A stretch of 64,000 nt of DNA from Janibacter cremeus (GTDB taxonomy: Bacteria > Actinomycetota > Actinomycetes > Actinomycetales > Dermatophilaceae), in NCBI RefSeq assembly GCF_013409205.1, contig NZ_JACCAE010000001.1, forward strand, positions 3,038,001 through 3,102,000, given 5' to 3'. This document shows, in pieces, positions 9,659-17,712 of the stretch. The stretch's first letter is position 1; each line of letters begins with the position of its first letter. A program made the translations under genes and the position numbers. The notes under the pieces were generated by a model. It was not told the origin of the DNA. It did no database searches and saw only the letters and a program-made list of their open reading frames with translations.

Positions 9659-10776
9659 GCGAGATGATCGAACAGCTGCTGCGTCCCGAGCTGCGCGGAC
9701 GCACGCCATACGGAGCGCCCCAGCTGGACGTCGACGTCCAGCTGAACACCAACGAGTCCTCGTACCCGGTTCCCGACGAGGTCGTGCGAGCGGTCTCCGC
9801 GGCACTGCACGAGGAACTCAGCGGGTTGAATCGGTACCCCGATCGTGAGTTCACCGCCTTGCGCGAGGCCCTCAGGGACTACTTGGCGAAACACGCCGGT
9901 GTCTCCTTTCGACCCGAGCAGCTGTGGGCCGGCAACGGCAGCAACGAGGTCCTGCAGCACCTCGTCCAGGCCTTCGGTGGTCCCGGGCGGACCGCGCTGG
10001 GCTTCACCCCCGCCTACTCGATGCACCCGATCATCACCGAGACGCTCGGCACCCGTTGGGTCGATGGGCAGCGGGACGCGCAGACCTTCGACCTCACGGT
10101 CGAGTCCGCGGTGGAGCAGGCACGGGAGGTCGATCCGCACCTGGTCTTCCTCTGCTCGCCCAACAACCCGACCGGGTCGGCCCTGCCCTTCGAGGTCATC
10201 GAGGCGATGCTCGAGGCCGCTCCGCGCGCGCTGGTGGTCGTCGACGAGGCCTACGCCGAATTCGCCCGCCCCGGCACGCCGACCGCGCTGTCACTGCTCG
10301 CCGACCACCCGCGGTTGGTCGTCACCCGCACCATGAGCAAGGCCTTCACCCTCGCCGGTGGACGCCTGGGCTACCTCGCGGCGGGCCCGGACATCATCGA
10401 CGCCCTGCGTCTGGTGCGCCTGCCGTACCACCTGTCCACACCCACGCAGACTCTCGCCCGCATCGCGCTCGAGCACGCCGACCTCCTCCTCACCACGGTC
10501 GAGGCGATCAAGGAGCAGCGCGACCGCATCGTCACCGAGCTCACCGAGCTCGGCCTGGCCCCCGTCCCCAGCGACGCCAACTTCGTGTTCTTCGGCGGCC
10601 TCGCCGATGCCCCGGCGACGTGGCAGGCTCTGCTCGAGGACGGCGTGCTCGTCCGTGACGTGGGGATCGCACACCACCTGCGCGTCACGGCCGGCACCCC
10701 GCAGGAGACGAGCCGCTTCCTGGCGGCCATGGCCCGGCTCGTCCCCGCCCACATGATGACGAAGGAGAACCCGTGA
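9655..10776 (+). CDS. hisC: Histidinol-phosphate aminotransferase
   Basis: A PLP enzyme converting imidazole acetol phosphate and glutamate to histidinol phosphate and 2-oxoglutarate. The 373-aa protein is a class-I/II aminotransferase: NTNES near the N-terminus, [16 protein letters not shown], and the PLP-binding Lys229 in [10 protein letters not shown], followed by GGRLGY. The GTG start overlaps the hisD stop, so translation is probably coupled; it likewise overlaps hisB. Some actinobacterial HisC proteins also act on aromatic substrates, but position makes histidine synthesis the main role. Confidence 0.95.
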   Translation: MSEMIEQLLRPELRGRTPYGAPQLDVDVQLNTNESSYPVPDEVVRAVSAALHEELSGLNRYPDREFTALREALRDYLAKHAGVSFRPEQLWAGNGSNEVLQHLVQAFGGPGRTALGFTPAYSMHPIITETLGTRWVDGQRDAQTFDLTVESAVEQAREVDPHLVFLCSPNNPTGSALPFEVIEAMLEAAPRALVVVDEAYAEFARPGTPTALSLLADHPRLVVTRTMSKAFTLAGGRLGYLAAGPDIIDALRLVRLPYHLSTPTQTLARIALEHADLLLTTVEAIKEQRDRIVTELTELGLAPVPSDANFVFFGGLADAPATWQALLEDGVLVRDVGIAHHLRVTAGTPQETSRFLAAMARLVPAHMMTKENP

Positions 10777-11381
10777 GCAGCCAGTCCCGCACCGCCACAG
10801 TGCGTCGAGGTACGTCCGAGTCCCGCGTCGAGGTGAGCGTCGACCTCGACGGCTCCGGCGTCGGCGACGTCTCGACCGGGGTGCGCTTCTACGACCACAT
10901 GCTGCTGTCGCTGGCCAAGCACAGCCTCATCGACCTCACCGTCAGCGCCGACGGTGACGTGGACGTCGACGCCCACCACACCGTCGAGGACGTCGCGATC
11001 GTCCTCGGGCAGGCGGTCAGGGAGGCGCTCGGTGACAAGAGCGGCATCAGCCGGTTCGGTGACGCCACCGTCCCACTCGACGAGGCACTCGTGCACGCGG
11101 TCGTCGACGTCGCCGGTCGCCCCTACGTCGTGCACACCGGCGAGCCCGTCGGGCAGGAGTACGTGATCATCGGCGGCAACTTCGTCGGGTCACTGACGCG
11201 CCACGTCATGGAGTCCTTCGCGTACAACGCCGGCATCGCGCTGCACGTGCGCGTCCTGGCCGGACGCGACCCGCACCACGTGGTCGAGGCCCAGTTCAAG
11301 GCCCTGGCCAGGGCCTTGAGGTCCGCGGTCGCCCATGACCCGCGGGTCAGCGGCATCCCGAGCGCCAAGGGCGCGCTGTAG
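10773..11381 (+). CDS. hisB: Imidazoleglycerol-phosphate dehydratase
   Basis: It dehydrates imidazole glycerol phosphate to imidazole acetol phosphate using manganese. The 202-aa monofunctional form (no phosphatase domain) is usual in actinobacteria. Both metal-binding His motifs are seen, [10 protein letters not shown] and [10 protein letters not shown], together with GVRFYDHML at the N-terminal half and the C-terminal SAKGAL. The GTG start overlaps the hisC stop by 4 bases. Identification is secure. Confidence 0.96.
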   Translation: MSSQSRTATVRRGTSESRVEVSVDLDGSGVGDVSTGVRFYDHMLLSLAKHSLIDLTVSADGDVDVDAHHTVEDVAIVLGQAVREALGDKSGISRFGDATVPLDEALVHAVVDVAGRPYVVHTGEPVGQEYVIIGGNFVGSLTRHVMESFAYNAGIALHVRVLAGRDPHHVVEAQFKALARALRSAVAHDPRVSGIPSAKGAL

Positions 11382-11392
11382 ATCGGCATGCG

Positions 11393-11986
11393 ATGAGCAC
11401 AGCCAGCAGGGGAGTGGTCTGTCTCTCCGCGACCGCGGCCAGCGCCGCCGACTGGGTGCGCCGCGGGATCGTCCCGTGCCACGTACTCGAGCACGCCTCG
11501 TGGTCGGTCGTCGTCCCGGCACGCACGAGTGCGGCCGCCGGCGCTCCCTACGACGACGCGCTGACCGTGCTGGCCTCCCGGCACATCAGGCCCCGGCTTG
11601 GTCCTGCCATCGGGCTCTTCCGCTTCGACGACGTCGCCGTGCTGACCGGCCGCGCGGCCGGTCGGGCGTCGACCCGGTGGGCGCTGCGCGACGGCGACGG
11701 CAGGGTCGTGGGGGGAGAGGACCTGCCCCGGCTCTCACCCGAGGACCTGCACCGCACCCTCGCCAGTGGTCCCGCCACGCGAGAGGTGCCGATTCGCCGG
11801 GTCCGTGATCTCTGGCACCGCAGCGAGCTGACCCACGACGAGTGGCTGGTCGAGGTGATCACGGTCCTGGGGCTTCCCGGCGGCAGGGTGCTCGACGGCA
11901 CCGACACCCACCTCGGCCCGGTCATCGCCCCCCACGCGCGATCGATCGCGGGCTTCGAGTCCGCCGTGAAGGATGTGCACCAGTGA
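11393..11986 (+). CDS. Conserved unknown protein inside the his operon (197 aa)
   Basis: I do not recognise an enzyme family. The protein is soluble, with no signal peptide, membrane segment or obvious cofactor motif; visible segments are [35 protein letters not shown] and [19 protein letters not shown]. The start ATG at 11393 is 11 bases after the hisB stop, and the stop overlaps the hisH GTG, so it sits translationally coupled inside the histidine operon. That position suggests a role linked to histidine synthesis or its regulation, but nothing in the sequence defines one. Confidence 0.75.
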   Translation: MSTASRGVVCLSATAASAADWVRRGIVPCHVLEHASWSVVVPARTSAAAGAPYDDALTVLASRHIRPRLGPAIGLFRFDDVAVLTGRAAGRASTRWALRDGDGRVVGGEDLPRLSPEDLHRTLASGPATREVPIRRVRDLWHRSELTHDEWLVEVITVLGLPGGRVLDGTDTHLGPVIAPHARSIAGFESAVKDVHQ

Positions 11987-12633
11987 CCAGGCCCCGTGTG
12001 AGCGTGCTCGACCACGGCTCCGGCAACGTGCACTCGGTCGTGCGCGCCCTCGCCCATGTCGGCGCCGACGTCGAGCTGACGGCCGAGCGCAACCGTGTCC
12101 TCGCCGCGGACGGGCTCCTCGTCCCCGGTGTCGGCAACTTCCACGCCTGCATGGCCGGCCTCGAGGCGGTCGGCGGCGGAGCTCTCATCGATGCCCGGTT
12201 GGCCGGGGGACGCCCTGTCCTGGGAGTGTGCGTCGGGATGCAGGTGATGTTCGAGGGGTCCGACGAGCCGAGCGGGACCGCTCCGGCCAGGGCGGGTCTG
12301 GGGCAGTGGCCGGGGACCGTCACCCGGCTGCGAGCGCCCGTCGTCCCGCACATGGGATGGTCGACGACCACCCCGGCCGCGGGCAGCGTGCTCTTCGGCG
12401 GCATCGAGGACGAGCGCTTCTACTTCGTCCACTCCTACGGGGTGGCCGCCTGGGACCTGCGCGTGGCGCCCGGAGGGCTGGCCGCGACCGCCCCTCGGGT
12501 CACGTGGAGCGAGCACGGGGCCCCCTTCGTCGCGGCCGTCGAGAACGGCCCGTTGTCCGCAACGCAGTTCCACCCGGAGAAGTCCGGGGACGCGGGACTG
12601 CACCTTCTGAAGAACTGGGTGATGTCACTGTGA
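11983..12633 (+). CDS. hisH: Imidazole glycerol phosphate synthase, glutaminase subunit
   Basis: HisH releases ammonia from glutamine for the HisF cyclase. The class I glutamine amidotransferase triad is complete: Cys83 in LGVCVGMQ, His197 and Glu199 in QFHPEKSG. I chose GTG 11983 (216 aa, starting [15 protein letters not shown]), which overlaps the previous stop by 4 bases; the frame stays open upstream, but those residues do not belong to the family. The partner gene hisF is not in the window. The stop overlaps the priA start. Confidence 0.95.
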   Translation: MTRPRVSVLDHGSGNVHSVVRALAHVGADVELTAERNRVLAADGLLVPGVGNFHACMAGLEAVGGGALIDARLAGGRPVLGVCVGMQVMFEGSDEPSGTAPARAGLGQWPGTVTRLRAPVVPHMGWSTTTPAAGSVLFGGIEDERFYFVHSYGVAAWDLRVAPGGLAATAPRVTWSEHGAPFVAAVENGPLSATQFHPEKSGDAGLHLLKNWVMSL

Positions 12634-13373
12634 CCACGACCGAGACCGCACGGCTGGAGCTGCTTCCCGCCGTCGACGTGCGCGAGGGGCGGGCCGTGCA
12701 GCTGCAGCAGGGCATCTCCGGCTCGGGCTGGGACTTCGGCGACCCCCTGCAGGCTGCCCGGGCCTGGCAGGAGGAGGGCGCCGAGTGGATCCACCTGGTC
12801 GACCTCGACGCGGCCTTCGGCGAAGGGAGCAACCGTGACCTCCTCGCCGGGATCGTCGGCCGGCTCGACCTCAAGGTCGAGCTGAGCGGCGGGATCCGGG
12901 ACCAGGCCTCGCTCACGGCGGCGCTCGACTCCGGGTGCGCCCGGGTCAACCTCGGCACCGCCGCACTGGAGAACCCCGAGTGGACGGCCCGGGCCATCGC
13001 CGAGCACGGCGACCGGATCGCGGTCGGCCTCGACGTGCGCGGCACCACGCTGGCCGCACGAGGCTGGACCCGGGAGGGCGGCGACCTCTGGGAGACACTC
13101 GCCCGTCTCGACTCCGAGGGCTGTACCCGCTACGTCGTCACCGACGTGGCGAAGGACGGCATGCTGGCCGGCCCCAACCTCGAGCTGCTGCGCAGCGTCT
13201 GCCAGGCCACCCCGGCCAAGGTCGTCGCCTCCGGTGGGGTGACGACCCGCGAGGACGTCGTCGCCCTGCGCGAGCTGGTGCCCGTCGGGGTCGAGGGGGC
13301 CATCATCGGCTCGGCGCTGTACAAGGGCACGGTGACCCTCACCGAGGCCCTCGATGCAGCGGGTCGGCCATGA
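12630..13373 (+). CDS. priA: Phosphoribosyl isomerase (HisA, actinobacterial PriA type)
   Basis: A (beta/alpha)8 isomerase acting on ProFAR in histidine synthesis. In actinobacteria this enzyme (PriA) commonly also serves as TrpF in tryptophan synthesis. The 247-aa protein begins at GTG 12630, overlapping hisH. The barrel shows the family motifs: [15 protein letters not shown] with catalytic Asp16, VELSGGIRD, and [15 protein letters not shown] with the second catalytic Asp, then the phosphate loop ASGGVTT and AIIGSALY. The dual function is inferred from lineage; no trpF is visible here. Its stop overlaps the next gene by 4 bases. Confidence 0.93.
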   Translation: MTTTETARLELLPAVDVREGRAVQLQQGISGSGWDFGDPLQAARAWQEEGAEWIHLVDLDAAFGEGSNRDLLAGIVGRLDLKVELSGGIRDQASLTAALDSGCARVNLGTAALENPEWTARAIAEHGDRIAVGLDVRGTTLAARGWTREGGDLWETLARLDSEGCTRYVVTDVAKDGMLAGPNLELLRSVCQATPAKVVASGGVTTREDVVALRELVPVGVEGAIIGSALYKGTVTLTEALDAAGRP

Positions 13374-14095
13374 CCACGCCCGGCGACTCGGCCGGAGTGC
13401 CGTGGGAGGGACGAGAGCTGCCCACGGGTGGATTCGAGGGTGACACCGGCACCGCCGATCCCGCTCTGATGCGGGCCCTGACCACCGGTGGCGAGGCGGA
13501 CGTGATGCGTACGCTGGCGAAGGCTCGCCTGATCGTCCCCGTCACCGCGGTCGCCGGCGAGCTCGGCGAGGGCGTGGACGGCCATGTCGCCGACAAGGAG
13601 GGGGACATGGCCGTCGCCCTCCTGGAGCACCCGGACGGACGCACGGCGCTGCCCGTCTTCACCTCGATGGAGGCCCTGGCCGCCTTCAGCTCCACGATGC
13701 GGCCGGTGCCGGTCGAGGCGTCGAAGGCGGCGCAGGCAGCGGTGGGCGAGCGTGCCGACCTCATGGTGCTCGACTGCGCGAGCGAGCAGGCCTTCGAGAT
13801 CCGTGCCTCGATGGTCTGGGCACTGGCCCAGCAGCGCGAGTGGTTGCCCGCGCACGAGGACCCCTTCGTCGAGGCCTCGATCGCGCGGGTGTGCGGCACC
13901 CACGAGGAGGTCACCGGCCACGTCCTCTCGGCGGGAGCACCGGACGGCCAAGGGGTGCTCCAGATCGAGCTGACCCTCGTGCCGGGCCTGGGCCAGGAGG
14001 GGATCGAGCAGCTCGTGACCACCATGGCCGAGGAGCTGGCCACCGACGGCGAGCTGCGTGCCCGGGTCGACGGGTTGAGCTTCGCCATCACCTGA
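13370..14095 (+). CDS. SseB-family protein of unknown function
   Basis: A 241-aa cytoplasmic protein with the SseB N-terminal-type domain: the segment LIVPVTAV..., then [14 protein letters not shown] and [13 protein letters not shown], a pattern typical of this family. The ATG at 13370 overlaps the priA stop (ATGA), so it is co-translated with the his genes, although in other genomes it commonly just sits between hisA and infC. No catalytic residues can be pointed to. hisF, hisI and impA, which often follow hisA in actinobacteria, are not here. Confidence 0.8.
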   Translation: MTTPGDSAGVPWEGRELPTGGFEGDTGTADPALMRALTTGGEADVMRTLAKARLIVPVTAVAGELGEGVDGHVADKEGDMAVALLEHPDGRTALPVFTSMEALAAFSSTMRPVPVEASKAAQAAVGERADLMVLDCASEQAFEIRASMVWALAQQREWLPAHEDPFVEASIARVCGTHEEVTGHVLSAGAPDGQGVLQIELTLVPGLGQEGIEQLVTTMAEELATDGELRARVDGLSFAIT

Positions 14096-14196
14096 TTTCC
14101 TGTCCCGAGGGTCGCGCTGCTATCGTTGGGACCGACCGGTCATCGTCTTGCGACGGTGACGCAAGAGGAGCCTCGCTTCCCACCCGCGACGACCAC

Positions 14197-14280
14197 ATGG
14201 TTGCCGGGTCTCAGGTCTCGGTGCGGTACGAACCGCCGGCGGTCTTCGTCGAGGTGTTCGTGGGCATCGTGCTCTGGTGA
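14197..14280 (+). CDS. Possible leader peptide of the infC operon (27 aa)
   Basis: An ATG frame of 27 codons, MVAGSQVSVRYEPP..., rich in Val at its end, whose TGA stop (14278-14280) touches the first base of the terminator hairpin. That placement suits control by a translating ribosome, but the ribosome-binding site is weak and no run of a single regulatory amino acid stands out. It may be a chance frame. Confidence 0.25.
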   Translation: MVAGSQVSVRYEPPAVFVEVFVGIVLW

Positions 14281-14306
14281 GGCTCCTCGCGATCGGCGAG
14301 GAGCCT
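14280..14306 (+). terminator. Conditional terminator hairpin before infC
   Basis: AGGCTCCTCGC (14280-14290) pairs perfectly with GCGAGGAGCCT (14296-14306) around a 5-base loop, followed by TTCTTCG. It is the best intrinsic terminator in the window and lies 46 bases before infC, so it must be read through or prevented for infC-rpmI-rplT expression from an upstream promoter. Confidence 0.75.
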
Positions 14307-14352
14307 TTCTTCGTCGGTGGCGGGAGTGACACACCGAGCTAAGGAGCAGCAC

Positions 14353-14958
14353 ATCAGCGAGCCTCGCATCAATGACCGAATCCGCGTCCCAGAGGTGCGT
14401 TTGGTCGGCCCCAACGGGGAGCAGGTCGGCATCGTCCGCGTGGAGGATGCCCTCAGGCTCGCTGCCGAGGCGGACCTCGATCTCGTCGAGGTCGCTCCGA
14501 TGGCCAAGCCGCCCGTGGCCAAGCTCATGGACTTCGGCAAGTACAAGTACGAAGCCGCCATGAAGGCGCGTGAAGCGCGCAAGAACCAGGTCAACACGGT
14601 CATCAAGGAGATCAAGCTCCGACCGAAGATCGACAGCCACGACTACGGCACCAAGAAGGGCCACGTCGAGCGCTTCCTCGGTGCCGGCGACAAGGTCAAG
14701 GTGACGATCATGTTCCGCGGACGCGAGCAGTCCCGCCCCGAGCTGGGCTTCCGGCTGCTGCAGCGTCTGGCCGAGGACGTGGTCGAGCTGGGCACCGTCG
14801 AGTCCGCCCCGAAGCAGGACGGGCGCAACATGGTCATGGTGCTCGGTCCGACGAAGAAGAAGTCCGAGGCCCGCGCCGAGGCGCGCCGCAAGAAGGACGA
14901 CGAGGCAGCCGCCAAGGCAGCCGAGAGCAAGGACAGCGACGCCCCGGCCGAGTCCTGA
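14353..14958 (+). CDS. infC: Translation initiation factor IF-3, probable AUC start codon
   Basis: IF3 binds the 30S subunit, prevents premature 50S joining and proofreads start-codon choice. The sequence shows the canonical N-domain ([17 protein letters not shown], then [13 protein letters not shown] and MDFGKYKYE), the linker helix and the C-domain ([24 protein letters not shown]), plus a Lys/Ala/Glu-rich C-terminal tail. The only ATG/GTG choices (14317, 14326) lie upstream of a strong AAGGAG (14341-14346); six bases after it comes ATC AGC GAG, which I take as the start (201 aa). A non-AUG infC start is well known in E. coli (AUU) and underlies IF3 autoregulation. First gene of infC-rpmI-rplT. 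Confidence 0.93.
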   Translation: MSEPRINDRIRVPEVRLVGPNGEQVGIVRVEDALRLAAEADLDLVEVAPMAKPPVAKLMDFGKYKYEAAMKAREARKNQVNTVIKEIKLRPKIDSHDYGTKKGHVERFLGAGDKVKVTIMFRGREQSRPELGFRLLQRLAEDVVELGTVESAPKQDGRNMVMVLGPTKKKSEARAEARRKKDDEAAAKAAESKDSDAPAES

Positions 14959-15003
14959 GCCGGCACGAAGACCAGCACAGCAACACGAAGGAGATCGGCG
15001 ACC

Positions 15004-15198
15004 ATGCCGAAGAACAAGACGCACAGTGGTGCCAAGAAGCGCTTCCGGGTCACCGGCTCGGGCAAGATCATGCGCGAGCGGGCCAATCACGTCCACAAGT
15101 TCCACGAGAAGACCCCGCAGCACGCGCGGCGCCTCGCGAACGATGTCCAGGTCTCCAAGGCCGACGAGAAGAAGATCAAGAAGCTGCTCGGTCGCTGA
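15004..15198 (+). CDS. rpmI: 50S ribosomal protein L35
   Basis: The 64-aa, Lys/Arg-rich protein begins MPKNKTHSGAKKRFRVTGSG, the standard L35 N-terminus, and is full length. It follows infC by 45 bases with an AAGGAG ribosome site at 14989-14994 and precedes rplT, giving the conserved infC-rpmI-rplT order. It is a component of the large subunit. Confidence 0.97.
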   Translation: MPKNKTHSGAKKRFRVTGSGKIMRERANHVHKFHEKTPQHARRLANDVQVSKADEKKIKKLLGR

Positions 15199-15237
15199 TC
15201 TGAGCCTGAATTCCCCCATACCTGAAGGAGTACTCAC

Positions 15238-15618
15238 GTGGCACGCGTGAAGCGGGCGGTCAACGCCCACAAGAAGCGCCGGGTCGTTCTCGAGCGCGCG
15301 AGCGGCTACCGGGGCCAGCGGTCCCGCCTCTACCGCAAGGCCCGGGAGCAGGTCACCCACTCGCTGGAGTACAGCTACCGTGACCGCCGCGCCAGGAAGG
15401 GCGACTTCCGTCGCCTCTGGATCCAGCGGATCAACGCGGGCGCCCGCGCCAACGGGATGACCTACAACCGGTTCATCCAGGGTCTGCGCGGCGCCGAGAT
15501 CGAGGTCGACCGTCGGATGCTCGCCGAGCTGGCCGTCAACGACGAGGCTGCCTTCGCCGCCCTCGTCGAGGTGGCCAAGGCCAACGTTCCGGCCGCCGAC
15601 GCCAAGGCGCAGGCCTGA
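15238..15618 (+). CDS. rplT: 50S ribosomal protein L20
   Basis: The 126-aa protein has the L20 signature regions [44 protein letters not shown] and YNRFIQGL. It begins with GTG at 15238 after the site AAGGAG. L20 binds early to 23S rRNA during 50S assembly; in Bacillus and E. coli it also represses its own operon, so it is a candidate ligand for the infC leader. The last dozen residues are an Ala-rich extension. Confidence 0.97.
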   Translation: MARVKRAVNAHKKRRVVLERASGYRGQRSRLYRKAREQVTHSLEYSYRDRRARKGDFRRLWIQRINAGARANGMTYNRFIQGLRGAEIEVDRRMLAELAVNDEAAFAALVEVAKANVPAADAKAQA

Positions 15619-15674
15619 GCGATCACGTTGGACGCCGGGAGCGCCCACCCCTGACCAACCCCGCCGCCGAGCGG

Positions 15675-16442
15675 GTGAAGCAGGTACGTGGGCTCTCCCG
15701 GCGTTCTGTGCGTCGGCGCACCGGCCGCGTCCTCGTCGAGGGCCCGCAAGGGGTGCGCGAAGCGGTGCGCTTCGTGCCCGAGCGGATCCGTGACCTCTAC
15801 GTCACGCGGGAGGCCGCGCAGCGGTATGCAGACTTCGTCGGGCCGGCCCGCGACCGGGGTGTCTTCGTCCACGAGGCGAGCGAGGAGGTCCTCGCCGCGA
15901 TGTGCGACGCCGACACGCCCCAGGGCACCGCGGCCGTCGTCGACTGGACGCCCACGACGCTGGCGGCCGTGCTCGCCCGGGAGCCCCGGCTGCTCGTGCT
16001 GCTCACCCACGTGCGCGACCCCGGCAACCTCGGTACCGTCATCCGCGGCGCGGACGCGGCCGGTGCCGACGCGGTCCTCGTCAGCGAGGGATCGGTCGAC
16101 GTCACCGGTCCCAAGACCGTGCGCTCCACGGCCGGGTCGATCTTCCACCTGCCGGTCGTCACCGGCCTCGACGTCGCCGCGACCCTGACCGCGCTGGACG
16201 ATGCCGGGGTGCGCCGCCTCGCGGCAGACGGGGTGGGGGAGCGGACCATCGACGAGGTCGATCTGACCACCGCACACGCCTGGGTCATGGGCAACGAGGC
16301 CTGGGGCCTGGAGCCGGACACCCGGCAGGCGTGCGACGACGTCGTGCGGGTGCCGATCCACGGCCACGCCGAGTCCCTCAACCTCGCGATGGCGACCACG
16401 ATCTGCCTCTACACCTCCGCTCGGAGCCAGCGCGTGCCCTGA
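15675..16442 (+). CDS. TrmH/SpoU-family rRNA 2'-O-ribose methyltransferase
   Basis: An AdoMet-dependent SPOUT methyltransferase. The three knot motifs are visible: GNLGTVIRGADAAG, WVMGNEAWGL and ESLNLAMATTICLY. The N-terminal part (RTGRVLVEGPQGVREAV) is the RNA-binding L30-like domain. It follows rplT, the position of tsnR in mycobacteria, so an rRNA target is likely, but the exact nucleotide cannot be read from sequence. The only standard start is GTG 15675, which lacks a ribosome site. A CTG at 15651, nine bases after GGGAG, would add MTNPAAER, similar to family N-termini, and may be the real start (263 aa). Confidence 0.85.
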   Translation: MKQVRGLSRRSVRRRTGRVLVEGPQGVREAVRFVPERIRDLYVTREAAQRYADFVGPARDRGVFVHEASEEVLAAMCDADTPQGTAAVVDWTPTTLAAVLAREPRLLVLLTHVRDPGNLGTVIRGADAAGADAVLVSEGSVDVTGPKTVRSTAGSIFHLPVVTGLDVAATLTALDDAGVRRLAADGVGERTIDEVDLTTAHAWVMGNEAWGLEPDTRQACDDVVRVPIHGHAESLNLAMATTICLYTSARSQRVP

Positions 16443-16461
16443 GTGCGCTTGACTGGACCAC

Positions 16462-17658
16462 ATGGCCACAGCCGCAGCGTCGAACGGGCAGCCCGTCCGC
16501 GCGCCGCGTGGTGGTCCGGCGCGCGCGGCGGGGCGCGTGCACTGGATGGAGCTGCTCTTCGACCTGGTCTTCGTCGCCTTCGTGGGCCAGCTGGCGCACG
16601 GGATCCACGGTGACCCGGGGTGGCGTGAGATCGCGACCTTCGTCCTGCTGTTCTTCCCGGCGTGGTGGGCCTGGGTGAACATCGTCGCGGTGGTCAACCT
16701 CCTGCCCGACCTGACCGCCCGCGGGTTGGGCCTGTCCATGCTCACTGCGATGGCAGCCGCCGGCCTCATGGCTGCTGCTGCACCCGAGGCGCTCGGCGAC
16801 CGGGCCTGGGCGTTCTCCGTGGCCAACGCCGCCCTGCGCGTGGTCCTGCTCGTGCTGTGGCTCCACAGGCAGCGCCACGCCAGCGGCGCAGCGTCGCGGT
16901 GGCGCATCTGGATCTACAACGGCGGGACCGCCGCGCTGTGGCTGGTGGCCGCCCTGCTGCCCCTGGACAGCGCCGTCGTCGTGTGGGCCGTGGCGATCCT
17001 CGTCGAGGTGGTCATGGTGGCTGTGAGTGCGCGGCTGCAACCCGAGACCGGGATCGCCGGCATCAACGTCGAGCACGCCGCCGAGCGCCTGGGGCTGTTC
17101 GTCGTCATCGTGCTCGGCGAGTCCGTGTTCACGATCGTCATGCAGGTCTCGGCGCTGTGGAGCCCGGGCGCCCGGCTCACGGGCGCGCTGGGCTTCCTCG
17201 TGGTGGCCCTGCTGGGCTGGACGTTCTTCCAGTACGGCATCGGCACGCTGAACGAGGGGCTGGAGAGGTTGGCGCGCAGGCGGGACTTCGGCGGCGTCGT
17301 GCTGACGGCACTGCTGATGCCCTTCCTGCTCGTGGTGGGCGTCACCGCGATGGCGGGGGCGATCTCGACGGCGATCTCGGCCCCCTTCGACACCCTCCCG
17401 ATCGGGTCAGGGATCACCCTCGGCGGCGGTCTGGCCCTGTTCTACCTGACGAACGCCGTCGTCTCGCTGCGGTACGGGCAACCGGCCCGCGCGGTGGTGC
17501 CGTGGTCGATCCCGGCCGTGGGGCTGAGCCTGGTGCTCGTGCCGGCCAGCGTCGCCGTGCCCGCCGCATCCCTGCTCGCGATGGCGGCGGTGCTCGTCCT
17601 CGGGCTCACCGGGTACGTCGAGGTGCGCCGGCACGCAGGCGCCCGCCGGGGGGCATGA
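16462..17658 (+). CDS. LtrA-family multi-pass membrane protein
   Basis: A 398-aa integral membrane protein with about ten hydrophobic helices. The family-defining stretch HWMELLFDLVFVAFVGQLAH follows a short basic N-terminus, and VIVLGESVFTIV with the conserved Glu lies mid-protein. LtrA was named from a Listeria mutant unable to grow in the cold; the biochemical role is unknown. The gene is 19 bases after the methyltransferase stop and may share its transcript; TTGACT stands 7 bases before the ATG. It ends at a hairpin shared with the convergent catalase gene. Confidence 0.85.
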   Translation: MATAAASNGQPVRAPRGGPARAAGRVHWMELLFDLVFVAFVGQLAHGIHGDPGWREIATFVLLFFPAWWAWVNIVAVVNLLPDLTARGLGLSMLTAMAAAGLMAAAAPEALGDRAWAFSVANAALRVVLLVLWLHRQRHASGAASRWRIWIYNGGTAALWLVAALLPLDSAVVVWAVAILVEVVMVAVSARLQPETGIAGINVEHAAERLGLFVVIVLGESVFTIVMQVSALWSPGARLTGALGFLVVALLGWTFFQYGIGTLNEGLERLARRRDFGGVVLTALLMPFLLVVGVTAMAGAISTAISAPFDTLPIGSGITLGGGLALFYLTNAVVSLRYGQPARAVVPWSIPAVGLSLVLVPASVAVPAASLLAMAAVLVLGLTGYVEVRRHAGARRGA

Positions 17659-17659
17659 C

Positions 17660-17699
17660 GAAGGGGGTGGGACCAGCGTGAACTGCTCCCACCCCCTTC
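17660..17699. terminator. Bidirectional hairpin between the LtrA gene and katA
   Basis: GAAGGGGGTGGGA (17660-17672) pairs perfectly over 13 bp with TCCCACCCCCTTC (17687-17699). The two flanking genes converge on it, and it can serve both. No U-tract. One copy of the CGAAGGGGG word (17659-17667) forms part of the stem. Confidence 0.75.
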
Positions 17700-17712
17700 A
17701 TCCTGCCGTGGC

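Larger units (their letters stand above)
14121..14352 (+). promoter_or_regulatory. infC leader with three-segment attenuator
   Basis: The leader holds a possible -10 (TATCGT, 14121-14126), then segment 1 GAGGAGCCT (14165-14173), segment 2 AGGCTCCTC (14280-14288) and segment 3 GAGGAGCCT (14298-14306). Segment 2 can pair with 3, forming an 11-bp hairpin followed by TTCTTCG (terminator), or with 1, which would prevent it. A small open frame (14197-14280) lies between segments 1 and 2. This is the architecture of an attenuator. The infC operon of Bacillus is known to be controlled by an L20-binding leader; the ligand or signal here is not known. Confidence 0.65.

Noticed and set aside
5222..9805. 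A 1500-codon open frame on the minus strand across glnE-hisD
   Set aside because: It is antisense to clearly recognisable genes, is low-complexity in composition, and matches no family. Long antisense frames arise in high-GC DNA when the third codon positions are G/C.
14126..14329. A second leader frame in the infC leader (Arg/Ser-rich, 67 codons)
   Set aside because: Composition is typical of a shadow frame, and it runs through the terminator hairpin without feature.
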